The notes: generated from the letters alone by a model not told the origin. 64,000 nucleotides of DNA from Aurelia coerulea (GCA_039566865.1 CM076955.1:15521501-15585500), one strand, 5' to 3'; positions 26,201 to 41,200 are shown, counted from the stretch's first letter. A program made the numbers and translations.

Positions 26201-29200
26201 GTGAATTGCAACAGTTGCAACTGCGTGAAGTTTTTCCAAGATATCAATGGTTGGGGCTGGTTAATTTTGCATATGCTCGCACTTGCTCGCAGTTGATTAA
26301 AATTGGTTGAGCATAATTGGGCATAATTGACGTTTTAGCTATTCTGAAAAATCAGAATCGAACGATATGTTGCTACATTTTGTAGAATTTTCGAATGTGC
26401 ACAATAGTGATAGAAGCTCTAACACAACTCGATCGAACCTCGCGTATTAAAATGTATGAAGATGATCCTCGATCCAGGCTCTTTTGGAGAATAGCTAAAA
26501 GGTCTATTGTCCTATGACACTTCAGCTCTGCCTTTAATAAGGAATCTCGGTTGGCTTACTATTAGAGAACTGATCGATTTTGAGACTAGCAAGATGGTCT
26601 ATAAATCTCTTAACGCCCTTGCCCCTGATTACTTGAGTAACATATTTCAAAGTGTATCCGAAGCTACTAACCGTCAGCTGAGGAACTCTAAAACGGGCCT
26701 TAGATTACCATTACTAAGAACATCAACTGGTCAGAAATCGTTTGCTTACAGAGGGGCAAAGGTCTGGAGTGACCTAGATAGTGGTGTCAAGGCGTCCTCA
26801 TCGCTCCACACTTTTCGAAGAAAATATAAAGCCAAACTATGACTCTTCTCGTTTTTCTTTCCTTTTTTTTTGTCAACGATTTATTGTCAATAGGGGTGTA
26901 TTTTATATTTATTTATTATCTAATTTTTAATATTACTTTAGCATGGCTCCCTGTAAAGCAGTATGTAAATATTGAGTGGATTACCATGGATAAAAAGTTA
27001 AAGTTAAAAATGTGCATATGCTCGCAGTTGGGTGAAATATATCTTCACTACTAAATTAATTTCTCTTCGATCCCAACCCCTGGCTCTTATTTTAACGGCT
27101 ATTATCTGGCTCTTGTTTGCAAATCTCGCTCTTATTTGGATTAACGGTCTCTTCTTTTGATTTCGTTCTTTGCCAAGTTTGACTGCCGAACAATAATATC
27201 CATCTGTTTCCTTTGCGAACTGACTCTTTCTTGGAAATAGTAGTAATAGTTTCCATTCTTTGCATCTAGGGCGGCACTGCAGTGGCTGATCCAACCTGGT
27301 CCAAGCTTGAGTCTCATGCTGTAAGTATTGATTTGTGTATTTACTTGAGTATATTCATCATCATCATCAGCAGCAGCAGCATGAGCAGCATTAGCATTAG
27401 TCCCTTCAAGAAACCTTCAAAACAGGCCTGAAAATGATGAACAAATTTTCTGCCTTGCAGCAATGACTTTTACATAAATTAGCGCTTATCATCCCTCTGG
27501 GAGGATGAAAGTGTCATCTCTGGGAGGACAACAACAACATACACCAATAACTAGCAGTTTGTGATCCATAGAAATTAAGTTGCTGGCCGCCATTGCGAGA
27601 AGGAGAGGGCATATTCCGCCATTTTGCAAATCTCCCGAAGCACAATGGTTGACATGCATTCTTTATCTTTCCACGTATCACTAACTGACGTTTGGTATTG
27701 GCTTTATCCTTAACTTCCTGTGAGGGGACCTTTTGTCTTTAGAAAGACTTTAGATTAGATTACGATAGCCTGATGTGACATCAGTCATTGAATTTAGAAG
27801 AAATATCTGTAATTTTACATATAAATTCTGTTTTCTTAGGACGACATTCTGTCTGCTTCATATTACCCGCCAAACCTTATAGCAACAAGCAGTTTTGATG
27901 GAGGCATATTCATATGGAGTTTGGAAAGGGAGAAACTGTATCGAAAACTGAAAGTTGGAAAACCGACTTTATTGTGAGTATTCGACGAGAATTGTTGATT
28001 AGTGCAGATGAAGCGAGCTTTGGTACAAGGTGCGTATCACTCTGCAAATATCTCGTACACCTTTGGCAAAAATCTTTTTGTTTTGAAGAAAATCCGTAAA
28101 AAATCCCTGAAAATTTTATGAAAATATCGTATGCTTTTTCGGAAGAGTGATACACCCCTTGCTTCTGTACGCCTATGCTGAGTGATAACTGATGGTGTTT
28201 ACGAAATGATAAAGGTAACACTGATACTGTGCAAGAATCATGAAACCGCTGGTGCAACTGATCATAACTAACCAACGTCTTTTTTATTTACTCATAAAAA
28301 TGCAACATAGAGAAAGTACAATACGATACCACAGAACGAATGGAATTACAATTACAATTACAACCCTGTGGAATTACAACCTATTTCTTAATTCCAAAGT
28401 CATTTCCAGGAGTTTTCTCGTTGCTTTGTCATGCTTAATCTCAAGAGAACTTTATCCTCGTTTTTCGATTGATTTAGGCTGTTTCGAGACTAAGAGTTCA
28501 AGGGATCAATTGTACCGCGAGCAGTAGGCGGCCAACAATTCTAAGAAGATCTCCCAATATTTCTTAGAACTTTGACTGTGTCAATCTTTGAAATGGACCT
28601 TGTTGGCTTGTCAAAGTGGGAACTACTTTGTTGCACACCTGGTTCATTATTAACTTTGTTAAGATTGATTTTAACTCTTTTAGCAAGAAGAGGGTGACAA
28701 ACGCAGGAATAGTTCAAAAGTAAGTGATTATAATATTGTAAGATCTCATTTATATCTTAGTATCCTTAATACCGTCGCATAGATATGAAGACATGTAAAC
28801 AAACTTAGTCCAATAAACGAAGATCCTTTTAGAATCTTCGAGATATCATTTTTCTGTTGACTTTCCGGTTCGAATTGGAGATTTTTCTTTATTCAATTTA
28901 TGTGTAAATTTGATTTTCACCAGTATGTTAGATATTCCTTTAAGTTTAAACCTAATTTTCCATTAACTCCTTTTTTCGTTTCAGGTCCTGACCAACGTTT
29001 TCTTTTCTTTTCCAGAGATCCCGATCCCGTGCAGCCCGTCGACAATGTTCTTTTCTTAACAAGCCGATCGTATCAAGAGAATGCCGTATTGGTTACGACA
29101 GAGGGTGGAAAGATCGAGTTTTGGCCCGTTTTAGGAGTAACGAAGCCATCAGGTTAGAAAAAGCTTTATCGTAATTTAACTATGTTGAGTGGTTGTGCAT

Positions 29201-32200
29201 CGTTGTGGGTGTCTGATCGGGCTGGGTTCGGCTTTGTCATTTAGGGGTCTCGGTGGGGTATACCTTTGGGGGCATCGGTTATACTATTCTTCGGGTGTGT
29301 CGGTTGTGGTATAGTTGGGGATGTCATATCCGGTTGGAACTTTAGGGGTTGCCTGGTGGATTGGGGTCTTTGTGGTCGACTTGGTAGGGATAGGGCGTGG
29401 CATCAGGTGTTGGGTGGCACATTGGTTCATTGAAGTATATCCATCGTCTGTTGGCCCAGAATACAATGTTGTTGTCTTTGTTTCGTAGTCCAGTTCTTTG
29501 TTTGAAAATTTGTATGCAAATGAGGACTGTGGTGTGGAGGCAACTCTATAACCTTTGTTTTTGCCTCTCATGCCAACAGTTTAAATTGAATCTGTATTTT
29601 ATTGTTTAGTACCGGGTTTCCCAAAAAAAGGTAACAAATTTAATTGGGGCTAGCGATAAGAATTTAAGATGAATCGACCCCCGATAAGTTTGAAGTACTC
29701 TTAGATAGTTAACTTGAAGATTGATACCTTATTTGTTGATATTGGCGGATCAAGAGTTGGAATATTAATCTTGAAATTCCAAATTTGCCTCCTACTCCAA
29801 ACCAGAGCTTTTGGGGTTTGGCCTAAGCTGTTGACTCGCTCTGCTGTGGAATCTCCTCAATCATAGCCAAGTACAAACAAGAAGCCTCGTGCTTAGGAAC
29901 ACATTTTAGTGGAAATCTGACTCTGAACTTTACAATCAGATTCAAGAATTTAGCCCCGAAGAGACCCTTTTCTTGATTCTACAAATACTTTAAATTACAC
30001 CTGCCTGAGAAAAGTTATTCATCAGCGAAATAAGTCTCGTAGGCTTTAACACATAGATTATCTTGCAATCTTCATTGCTTGAATGAAATGTTTTTTGCAT
30101 CATCTCTCACGAAATTATTACGAAACAAGCAATCGTATATGCCAAAAGGAACATAAAAAGTGCTCATTCGTGCTTGGCTTGGTGTACTTCTGTACATACA
30201 TTTTGACTGGAGAAAATATTCCTTGGTGACTATATTCATTAATTTCTTTGTTAGTCTTCAGTTTTTACGTTGTTTTCAAATGGGTACCCAAAGGACCGAT
30301 CCTTGTCCAAAAATGTCTTAGACTGAGGAGATTCCCCTAACCAGCGCGTTAGCAGTTTAGGCCAAAACCCAAAAGCTCTGGTTTGTAGATGGACGCAAAT
30401 TTTGGCTTTCGAGATTAATATTTCAACTCTCGATGCACCAATATTAACAAACGAGGTATTAATCTTCAAGTTAACTATCGAAGAGTACTTCAAAACTTAT
30501 TTGGGATCGATTCGACTTATATTCTCATCGCTAGTCCCCATCAAATCTGTTACCTTTTTTTGGGACACCCGGTATATTTTAAATCTTATTGTTATGAAAA
30601 AGATATATTTTGTAGGGGACTTGATCGTGATGTTATCCCGCTGTTGAAATTTTTTCGAGGGGGCCTTCTCGAGAAAATCCTCACACTTTCGAAAGAGGGT
30701 TACCGATTTCAACCAGGAAAGTTGCTTAACTTAATTTGATCTATAGGAATATCATTGCAGTGATATTCAGAGTGCCATATCCTTTCAGACGTCATGCTAT
30801 TTTTCTGACTCGCTTGGTACTTCACTAGAGTCAGTAAAACATGGAGACATGATCTGATATTATATTGCTTTTGTCATTTTGTTTCAGCCTCGTTTCATGC
30901 TGGTAGTACCAAGGATAGTTCCATATTGTCAATAGCAACGGACAAGCCGAATGATTACTTGATAAGTGGTGATTCAAAGGGTATTGTTGTTGTTTGGGAT
31001 ATTCAAAGATATTGTAATGTCAAGACATTTAAAGAAGTCGTAGATCAGGTAAGTCGTGAAAATGTGAAACATTTCGGTTTTCTAATCCTTCAACTTGTCC
31101 TCTTGGGAGAATGGAATCCCCCTGAATAGGTCATCGATACCAGGGGGAGGACTTGTTCATCCTCCCAAGAGGATAGCACGTGCTAAAGCGTTCACAGGTC
31201 ATTGCTGTAAGGCATTGTAAGGCAGAAATGTTAGGGAAATCTGTTCATGATTTTGGGCACGTTTTGAAGGTTTTTTGAAGAGCCTTTCTAGAAAAAATCC
31301 CTCATAATTTCAGAATGGAGTAGCCGATTTCTGTCAGGTAAATTTTATAGTAGATTTGAAAATTTCTACCTTTAAACTATATATTTGCCGATATCATTGT
31401 TTTGATATCCAGGGAGCCGTGACCTTTCAAACGGGGATTCTTTTTTCTGACTCACCCGGTATGATTTTGATTTCGATTTTGTCGTTGAAAACGCCTTAGG
31501 ATGAGGCGAAAGCTCTGGGCCAAGAGAGCAAAACTTTAATGCAACGAATTAGTAAACTAATAGCAATTTTTTTTATTTGATCCTCAAAGAGTTATTAATG
31601 AGAAGATCAGATACAGTATTACCCGGCCATTGAGAAACTCATTTTGTAAAACCAGGCTGTTTGATTTCTTATAAACATAACATAAACGTTATATCAAGCC
31701 AAAAATGACAAAGACCATGGTGCAATCTGGCAGGCTGCAGTTTCTTATAAGTCAGTTTCTCAGTGGTGGGGTAATATTGTAGCTAGGTTGTTTGCAAACA
31801 ATGGATACGTATTTGCAGAGACTTTCTTATTAACCTGGTAATAAACAGAGAATTTTCTAACTTGATCCTTTTAACAGGTTTTAAATAGAAGGAACGGAAA
31901 CTTGATTCCAACAACAAACACAGAACAACCGCCAAAGATTGGTGTATGGCCTGCTCATTCAGCTGGTGTTGTTAGTCTGCAGTTTATATCTCATGAAAGT
32001 GGCTCATATGTTGTGTCGGGTTCAACTGATGGATCTGTAAAGCTATGGACATTGGAAGGTGCTTTAATCGGCATGTTTTCTCAGGTAAATCACTCGAGGC
32101 AATCTTTAATACCATCATTACAGCGTCGTTGATATATCAGTTGTACCAACGTGTTTTTGAATCGCTATATCTGTCTTAACTTACTTCAAAATTTCTGCAA

Positions 32201-35200
32201 TTTTTTGTTCTACTGCAATAAGAAGTATCAAAACTTATGCGCATACTAACTGGTTTTGTGTTGAACAGGAAAATATAAAGCCAGAGGTCTTAAGACCAAG
32301 CTGGTAAGGTCTGTGCATTAATACCGAGGGCTTTATATTTTCCTGTACAACTACAAAACCGGTTAGTATAAATTTTGTTACCTGATAGCTTCTAATTTTG
32401 ATTTACATCATTTAGTCTAACGCATTTCGTAACTGCTATGTTGTTTGAGTTTATTGTAAATCTCATAGGCTTAAATCAGTTGTTGTGGTGACAAAAACGC
32501 GTCCTTGTATCGTATTACAAAAGGCTACGGGAAAACTGTGGGAAATGTGCGATTAGCCTATGGGATTGGCGGGATGCTTGTATTGCTTCGTTTTTAAAAG
32601 TCAATCAGGTAATAAAATCCAGCAAAAATTAAGGAAGAACATTCATCGTTTAATGCAATAGCAAGCTAAAGAAAAAAAACAAGATAAAACTGGCACGCAG
32701 TGAAAGTCGAATGAACTACAAATGGAGTATCGGCTCTATTCCTGGAACGAATCACTCTATATTTGCAAATTCGTGCGTTGGTTTTTTTTAGAAGCATGAA
32801 TTGGGATATCATTGCTGCGAGGTAAAATGCCGCAAAAATTTTATCAAGATAGTCATCCGTTACTACTAGTTCTGCAAAGGACCTTCCATAATTTTCATAA
32901 GTTGGCAACGAAAGAAACTAATACTTCAATCTAACCTAAAAGTTTTGCCATACAGGAAAGCATTTACCAACTGAACTAAATGGGTGCCTATCAAGTTATA
33001 GCCGTTGAAAATGGACTGTTTATTTTGAAAGTTGTAATTTTAGAATTATAACCCTGTCTTAAGTTATTTTGCCGTCCTGTAGATTCGCGGCAAATGAATA
33101 TGGCCTCAACTTGGTAGCAAAACTTATCACTTCACAGTATGATGATATTTTAGCGTGATTTTATCTTTAGCTAAATATCATTTGATTGATACTTTACATT
33201 GCAACTTTTTCGCTCATTTTGTCTTTGTTTCTCTCTTCACAGAAGACAACATGGGATTTATCAGATCAAACTACATATCAGTAAGTAGATACCTTCATAT
33301 CAATCAGATGTTAGTTAAAAAATTTTATTTGAGAAAGCCTTTGTAAGATAGTACTGCTGCTGGTAAAGAACCAGTCAGGTGGATTACACTTCTACCGGTC
33401 AGGTAAATATGTGCCATGCAGTATTAAAAAAGATACCAACTTCTTTTTACTAAAATTTGCTTCTGTACCTACTCTCATGCAAAATTCATTTTCGTTTCTT
33501 CATTCGTCCAGACAGCACGACCCCACAGTAGTGTTGAAAACAGGACGCCTTAATAGTTTGGCATAAAGTTTTCACCATACGAAATGTGCCATTGAATGGA
33601 GTTCTGGCTTCTATCACTGTTCAGCATTTGAAAATTCTTCAAATTTTTACAAAATGTATAAAATATATCGTAACATGTAAATTCGCGTTTGCACGTGACC
33701 CATCCTCGTTCACCTATATATAATGTTTTAATTCAGCTTTAGTACCTCCATCCAACCAATCAATCAGTTATTGAATCAGTAACTTAATCTATCACGTGAT
33801 CAATCAATCAGTTAATCAATCGATCAATAAAGCCATATCTTTGTTTCAGCTCACTTCCAGTCAAGAAGTCTCGCTCCAAAGTGAAAAGGAATATCAATAG
33901 GCAAGCAGGTAAATCATATTGTAGACCTGGAATCTTATCAACTTGATATTTCAGCACCAACGAATAACGGCAGATTTTGTAATACAATAGCAACAGTTGC
34001 GTTTGATTGACACCTCAATTCAAAGCGATTAGCGACTGCAGACAAAGGAGATTCTCTCAACCAGTGATTCAAAGCAAACAGTCGCAAAAGTTTCCCTGAA
34101 GCCAGTAGGGCAAACTCTCGCCTTGTGCACGCGAAAGGTGGTATTTAAAGGGTCTGTTTCATCCAGCATGCCTTGCACGTGCCATCTCTTGGTTGGCCTT
34201 TGTTGCCGCCATTTTCATGGCCCATGAAAATGGCGGACAATAAAGGAAAACCAAGAGACGGCACGTGCAAGGAATGCTGGATGAAACAGACCCTTTAAGA
34301 GAAGTTATGTGCTGATATCAAGGTAAAACCCTTCTTCTTACGTTATAAGCACATAAAATCTCTTAAGAACCAGTTTCGTTTGCACAAGGCGAGAGTTTGC
34401 CCTAATAGTTTCGGGGAAACTTTTGCCTCAAAAAGTCTCAAAATAAGAAAAATGATGAGGTTATCTCTGACGATCATCAGGTTGCAGAAATATTTAACAA
34501 TTATTTTGTAACTGTAACGGAAACCCTTGATATAGCAGAGAATTTAGACAATGTTCGCTCAACGGAAGGTATCATTGATCCAGTTGAAATAGCAATTGAA
34601 AAGTATGCAAACCATCCCAGCATAAAAGCTATTCAAGCACGCTTCCCAGTTGTAGTTGGTTTCTCCTTTGAGCATGTCACTATTTCCAAACTTGAAACAG
34701 AAATAAAAAATCTGAATTCAAAAAAGGCTACAACTTTTGGCAATATTCCTCCAAAGCTACTCAAGACTAATATAGACATTTGCGCTGAACCCTTGCAAAA
34801 AGTTTTCAACGAGTGTGTGAGTAATTGTCATTTTCCTGATGAACTAAAAACTGCAGACGTTTCGTCCCTTTTTAAGAAAGATGTTTCTACCTCTAAGACT
34901 AATTATAGACCAATTAGTGTCCTGCTCACTGTCTCTAAAATTTATGAAAGACTCAGGTCCAAGCAAATGATTGAACATATGGCGGTTTACTTGTCAAATT
35001 TGCTATGTGGATTCCGACAAGGATACAATGCACAACATGCCTTAACTCGTTTTCTAGAAAGATGTAAAACATATTTAGACACAGGAGGAAAGGCTGGGGC
35101 AGTCTTTATGGATCTTTCAAAGGCATTCGATTGTGTCAAGCATGATTTACTTTTTGCTAAACTGCATGCCTATGGTTTCAACCATGATGCATTGACTTTT

Positions 35201-38200
35201 TTGTATAGCTATTTAAGTGAAAGGCAGCAACGAGTTGAAATAAATGGTTCGTTTAGTTCTAAACAGAAACTGAATTTGGGTGTTCCACAGGGATCGGTTT
35301 TAGGACCTTTACTTTTTAATATCTATTTGAACGATATGTTACTATCTGTTGATGATATTGAGATCTGTAATTATGCTGATGACACCACACTTTATACATG
35401 TGACCAAGATCTACAAAATGTAGTAGAGAGGCTGGAAAATGTCTCTTTAAAAGTGATAAAGTGGTTCTCTGACAACTACCTCAAGCTAAATGAAGATAAA
35501 TGCCATTTTTTAACATTAGGTACTTCTCGTGATGAACCTGTTACAGTTAAGATTGGTAATGCATCTGTGCAGAACAGCACTTAGGAAAAGTTGCTAGGTA
35601 TTGCTATAGATAATAAGGTGACATTTGAGCATCATGTTGCAGGGCTCAGTCAAAAGGCTTGCAATAAGTTGTATGCTCTCTCGCGCATTGCCCCCTTTAT
35701 GGATCAGGACAAATTACAATATTCAATGAGAGCTTTCATAAACAGCCAGTTTCAGTACTGTCCCTTGGCATGGATGTTCCACAGCCGTCAACTTTGTCAT
35801 AAAATTGATAAAATCCAAGAGAGAGCACTAAGAGTTACTTATCTGGACTATGAATCCAGTTTTAAGTTTTTAATTGAAAAGGATAGATCAATAACTGTAC
35901 ACCAGAGAAACTTACAGCTTCTCATGACCGAAATGTACAAGACTAAAAATGGCTTTAATCCATTTTTTATGAAAGAGATTTTTTGTCAAAATGAAAGTCC
36001 ATATAATCTGAGGAACACCAACGATTTTTCTCTTCCTAGAGTTAGAACTGTTACTTATGGGTCAGAAACGATTCGTTTCAGTGGCTCGCAAGTCTGGGCT
36101 ACTGTTCCACAATTTATCAAAGATTTCTACATCTCTTGCTAAATTTAAAAGAAAAATCAAATCTTGGTCTGGAAAAACCTGCCACTGCCGATTATGTCAA
36201 ACTTTTGTTCCAAACTTAGGCTTTATCTGATTTTAACTTTGATTTATGGTTTTTATACTGAAGGTATTTCAATTTTGTAAATTTATTATATCTACTATTT
36301 CACTACTTTTAACCGTTTATTTATGTATATTTATGTATATTGTAATTTTTAGTTGGCCTAGGTTAGCTTTAGTATAGCTACTGTATTTATTAGCCAACTT
36401 TTAAAGAAATTGATAATAATAATAATGATAATAGAGTTTGCCCTAATAGTTTCGGGGAAACTTTTGCGGCTGTATTTGTTTTGAATTACTTGTTGAAAGA
36501 GTTTCCTTTGTCTGCAGTTGTTAATCGCTTTAAATTGAGGTATCAATCAAACGCAACTGTTGCTGTTGTATTACAAAATCTGCCCTTGTTGCACCAACGT
36601 ACAATTAATTTATCCCTTCTTTATACCGGGTGAGTAAAACACGTGGGGGTATTTGGCGGACTGTGACGTCACGTTTAGCCACTTGATCGTGGTGAGTCAA
36701 ATTTTCCAAACTTTTTCACATTTGAATCGGTCACTTGATGCATTAGGACAAAATATTTTCTTTGTAAGACCTTTGATAGGTGTCTTGCAAACTGATGAAA
36801 TCTTTAACCAAGTCCCTTCGGTATTTTAGCCTTGCCAAAGTTACAGGTACGAGTGGTGTTATCAGGGGAGAATGAAATAGTTAGGAAATAATGTTTGCTG
36901 CCCTGGGATGCTTTGTCGTAACTTTCCCTGCACAGAGAATATGTTGGAAAGACCTTGAAATTGTGTGCTTCTTTGTCTTGTGAAGAGATTTCTTTCAACA
37001 AGTTCAACGCGCTGCAAATCACTACGGGGCTCCCTGCTCGCTGACAACACTATTTCTTAACTATTTCATTGTCCCCTCATAATAACATGCGTAGCTGTAA
37101 CTGTGGCCAGGCTAAAATGCTGAATGGGGCATGGTAAAAGATTTAATCAGTTTGCAAGACTCCCATACAAGGTCTTACGAAGAAAATGATTTTTAACAAA
37201 TGCATCAAGATACCGGTTTCAATGGGAAAGGCTCGTGATCTAAGTTAGACTTTTGGCTGCACGGGAAAATGTAATTCACGAAGATCGGTTGGCTAAACGT
37301 GACGTCACAGTCCGCCAAACACCCCCTCGTTATTTTGTTCTCAACCAGTAGATAGTCGTTTAAAGTCTGTCTCAAATTAGATATCACCTGAGATTTGCGA
37401 TAACGCAAAATTTCTTTGCAAAACACTTCTATTGTTGTTATTCGTGGGCATTTGCAGGTGACATCTAATTTGAGACAGACTATTCTTTCCTTAGGGCTCT
37501 CCTTCGCTGTGCTTCCAAAGATTTTGTAAAACTTTATAGTAAAATTTTGCAAACATCCATCGGCCTCTCGGTGCAGCCTTGTGCGAGTGTGACAACCGAC
37601 AACACAACAACAACAAACATGGCCGCGAATTACATTTCTACTGCGGCTGCCCAGTATTAACAACTTTTGCTAAACCTGGCCACTTGCTAAACATGGTCAA
37701 GCTTGTGGTCGACAGATCTCCCCAATAATTTTTGTTTTTTCATAGCGGATGATTCGATGATTGAGCGAAAGAAATTGCCAGATATATCCAACAGAATAGA
37801 CAGTGATATTTTGACTGACAGATCATTGATCCCAGATGATGAAAAGAGGTAAAAACTTTTCTACTTCTATGATTTTATTTCTCTTTGATTCATGGCTTCT
37901 CGCAATGGTTTCTCTTAACAGTTGGAAGATGTCTTCTCTGCATTGCCTTCAGTTTGACTTGATGTCCAGATGTGCACAAATCTCTTCACTCAGCGTATGG
38001 ATGTACCTGGGTTAAATATCACAAGTGTGGATTCAAAATATTTGTGCGAATTACTCTTGCACGAAGTTAAAATCTGAATATAGTTGCAGATAGAACGATT
38101 ATCGAGGAACAATGTCCTTCAATAAACGATCCATCAGGTTTTGTTAGCAATTCTATTCCAAGCAATCCACATCCCCTATGCTCTTTTAATATTCGTGGTT

Positions 38201-41200
38201 TGTATTCCTATTGTTGATACTATACGCACCATCGATCAGTAAAATCGATTATCATCGACTGAGGGAGGGAGCACCCGCTCAAGCTGTTCCAGAGGCCGAG
38301 AACGACTTTTTGGTGGCTTGAGTGAAGCCGCCAAACAAACTGCAGAGAACAAATGAGCAATGGATAGATCCCCGACACGTGCGAGTTCACGGATTTGTTT
38401 ACTGTTTGACCACGGAGCCGCTTTAATATTCGATTTGTATTCCTATTGTTGATACGATAAGCACCATCTGCTGTGGGAACAAGGTGATAAAGCATTTTTC
38501 CCGCTGCGAATAGCACCAGTATCGTCATGTGTATTCAGTTTTAGGTTTTTCTTGATAAAAAATGATGTTTTGGATATTGTTCATTCTTTAGGCCGTATTC
38601 TACGTCAGCTTTGCCAGATGTAAGGACGAGTTCTCCACCCGCGGGAGTTGAAACGATAACAAAAGATGTACAAATTTGGTCAAATACAGAATATTATCGA
38701 TCAAGAACGATGATATTGGATGATGTAGCCAACAGAAATGATGTTTGGGTAAGCTTCCTACTTTTAACAACGCAAAACAGTGTAGGCCAGCATTGTTTAC
38801 AGCATTGTAGAAAGAAACCATCAAGCACCGCATAAGTCATGCTGCAAACTGGTTCTGCCTAATTTTAGTGTTCACCAGTGCAGCATAGTATTACGAGACC
38901 CATCAGCCAGCATTATATGCCAGGGTCAAGTTGCTTGATAAAAAGCTTGTGCGTAGGTAAAATTTGAAGAAACAGAGCAGTAACGCATGCACTTTTGTAA
39001 GATTGTCTCCATCCCAAATTGAATAAGGCTAAGCTTTGCAGAAAGAAATCAAGAAGAACCTTGGAAGTCATGCTACAAATCGGTTTTCACCCAGTTTCAG
39101 GGCTCATCAATGCAGTTAGGGAGCAGTAACGCATGCATTTTTATAAAACTATGTCTCCATCGCAAAGTACAGGAACGTAGGAAGCATCTCAACCTTGGGG
39201 GCACGACCCTTAAAGGGCACTTTTTTCATTAATCTTTAAGGGGCACTTCCTGAAAATTAAAAGGGCACTTCTTTGTTTATCGCAAAATCTTGGGGGGCAC
39301 GTGCCCCCAGTGCACCCCACCCCGGTTCCTACGTCTCTGGCAAAGTAAATAAGGCTAAGCTTTGTGGAAAGAAATCAACAAGCACCTCGGAAGTCATGCT
39401 ACAAGCCGGTTTTCACCCAGTTTCAGGGATCATCAATGCAGTTAGGGAGTATGAGGCCCATCGCCCACCATTAGATGCCAGTGTCACATTGCGTGATGAA
39501 AAGCTCATGTGTATAGGTGGAAAGATATAAAGTCACGGTCTATGTTAGCCTGTAGTTGACCAAACCTCCAGAGCCGCTGCAGCATACCAGTGCTATTAGA
39601 GGCACCGCGTATCCAAATTTCAGACAGAAACTCTTGCCGGGTCTGATGAGCGCTTTTGCAGCAGGCACTGCAAATTTTTAGCAAATTATAATTGAAAGAA
39701 AATCACAGTATTTTGATTGATGGAATGCTTAAATTCTGCAAGTAAATATGTTTGTATGTATTACGAACTAACATCGAACTGATGACAATTTAGAACAAAA
39801 CCGAATATTGATTGTTTTTAGTTGAAAAGTTATGAAATCTTCCTTCCAGTCAATTCTTGGTGAAAACTACAACGAAAGTTTCAAACGAAGGATGACAGAC
39901 AGAAAAAGCAGAAGAAATCATTTCAGTCAAGTTGACGGGAAATTAGTCAGTGAAGGGGCAATTGGCGCGAATGTTTGCTCGCCGTTCAAAGCTCTTTACA
40001 CTCCGGTGAGACTTTATATTTCCCACTTACCCTGAGTTCTTTGATTTGCTGATATCACTTGGTAATAGGGACTCATACCATACCATTACTCTTATAAAGT
40101 GGGCCCCTTTATGCCCATATAGAGTGGTTCCGTATTGACCAATCAAATTGCCAGAATTTTGTTTTCAACCAATAAACGGTTGGCACGGCCTAGAGTTCTC
40201 GTAGCTGCGATGGATCTGCTTTGTTTCTACAGAGGAAGATTACTGCTTGAAAGGTATGTATCGTGCGGTTAGTAGGCCAGGAAAACATTATTCTTTGTAC
40301 TAAAAGCTTGCTTTTCAATGTTGAAGCTCTTTGACCCAGACTTTGAAACAATTTTGTTGAGTGTACGAGAACTCCCGCTAGTTTAGGCCATTTTGAAACA
40401 GGGGGCCCACTTTATTAGAGTAAAGGTATGAGTCCCTATTGAGCTAGTGATTTCAGCAAATCAAAGAACGCAGGGAAACAAGGGACGAAAAGTCATAAGT
40501 CTAATTTCCCTCATGATGTTTAAGAATTATTGGACAGATAATATCCCTCCTGCAATAAAGCGTAGCAACATGGCGTTTCTTTCAATTTCTTTATGACATT
40601 TTCAACCGTTGCAGGAAGATGTACGGAAATGTGCCGCACACAAATCACTAAATTCTAAGATTCGCCATCTTGTCTCGTGCTCTCGAAGATCTATATAAAA
40701 ATAACTAAAAACTCGGTCCCAGTTCTCTACTGTCCTAAACTGTCCTAAAATGTCCACTACTAATCAACATAACAAATAATAATAATAAAGTACCGTACAA
40801 AGATTAGCTTTATTTACCTATCCGTCCTGTAACCAAGATGCCAATTTATGATTTTGTCCTGGATTTTTTGTTGAAATGAAGACCTTATTGGCAGGCACAT
40901 CCCCGGATGCTCGATCTATTTAAGTAGACCCACTGGGCTATAGCTCAGCTCAGTTAAAGGACAAGTCCGGGGTTTCTACAATTAATGTCAAAAAGCAACC
41001 TTACCAACTGCCAAACATCACTTGTGACTTCTTTTGACGTTTTGAGATGTTTTTCTGTTGTAAGTTCGTACGACATTCTTCGTAAGTTAGGCCCAATGTC
41101 GTCGCCATTTTGTAAAATGCGTTGACGTCGGAAATTACTATGAGAGTTCTATAAGAAACAGCCTCGTTCAGGTCGAAGGCAAAATGGGTGAAATTACGTC

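Larger units (their letters stand above)
33969..36584. mobile_element. Foldback MITE split by a LINE (composite)
   Basis: The left arm from 33969 (GGCAGATTTTGTAATACAAT) is matched inverted by the arm ending at 36584 (TTGTATTACAAAATCTGCC), over about 150 bases. The same arms, diverged, bound the element at 42603-43178. A hairpin (34146-34297) and a LINE (34427-36432) interrupt it. Intron 21. Confidence 0.8.

Noticed and set aside
29284..29571. Minus-strand threonine/proline-rich frame
   Set aside because: It arises from a GT-rich stretch; no domain, no splice context, inside an intron of the opposite strand.
39822..39849. Earlier start for exon 24 at the AG at 39820-39821
   Set aside because: It brings a TGA stop into the frame; the AG at 39848-39849 has a better pyrimidine tract and keeps the phase.
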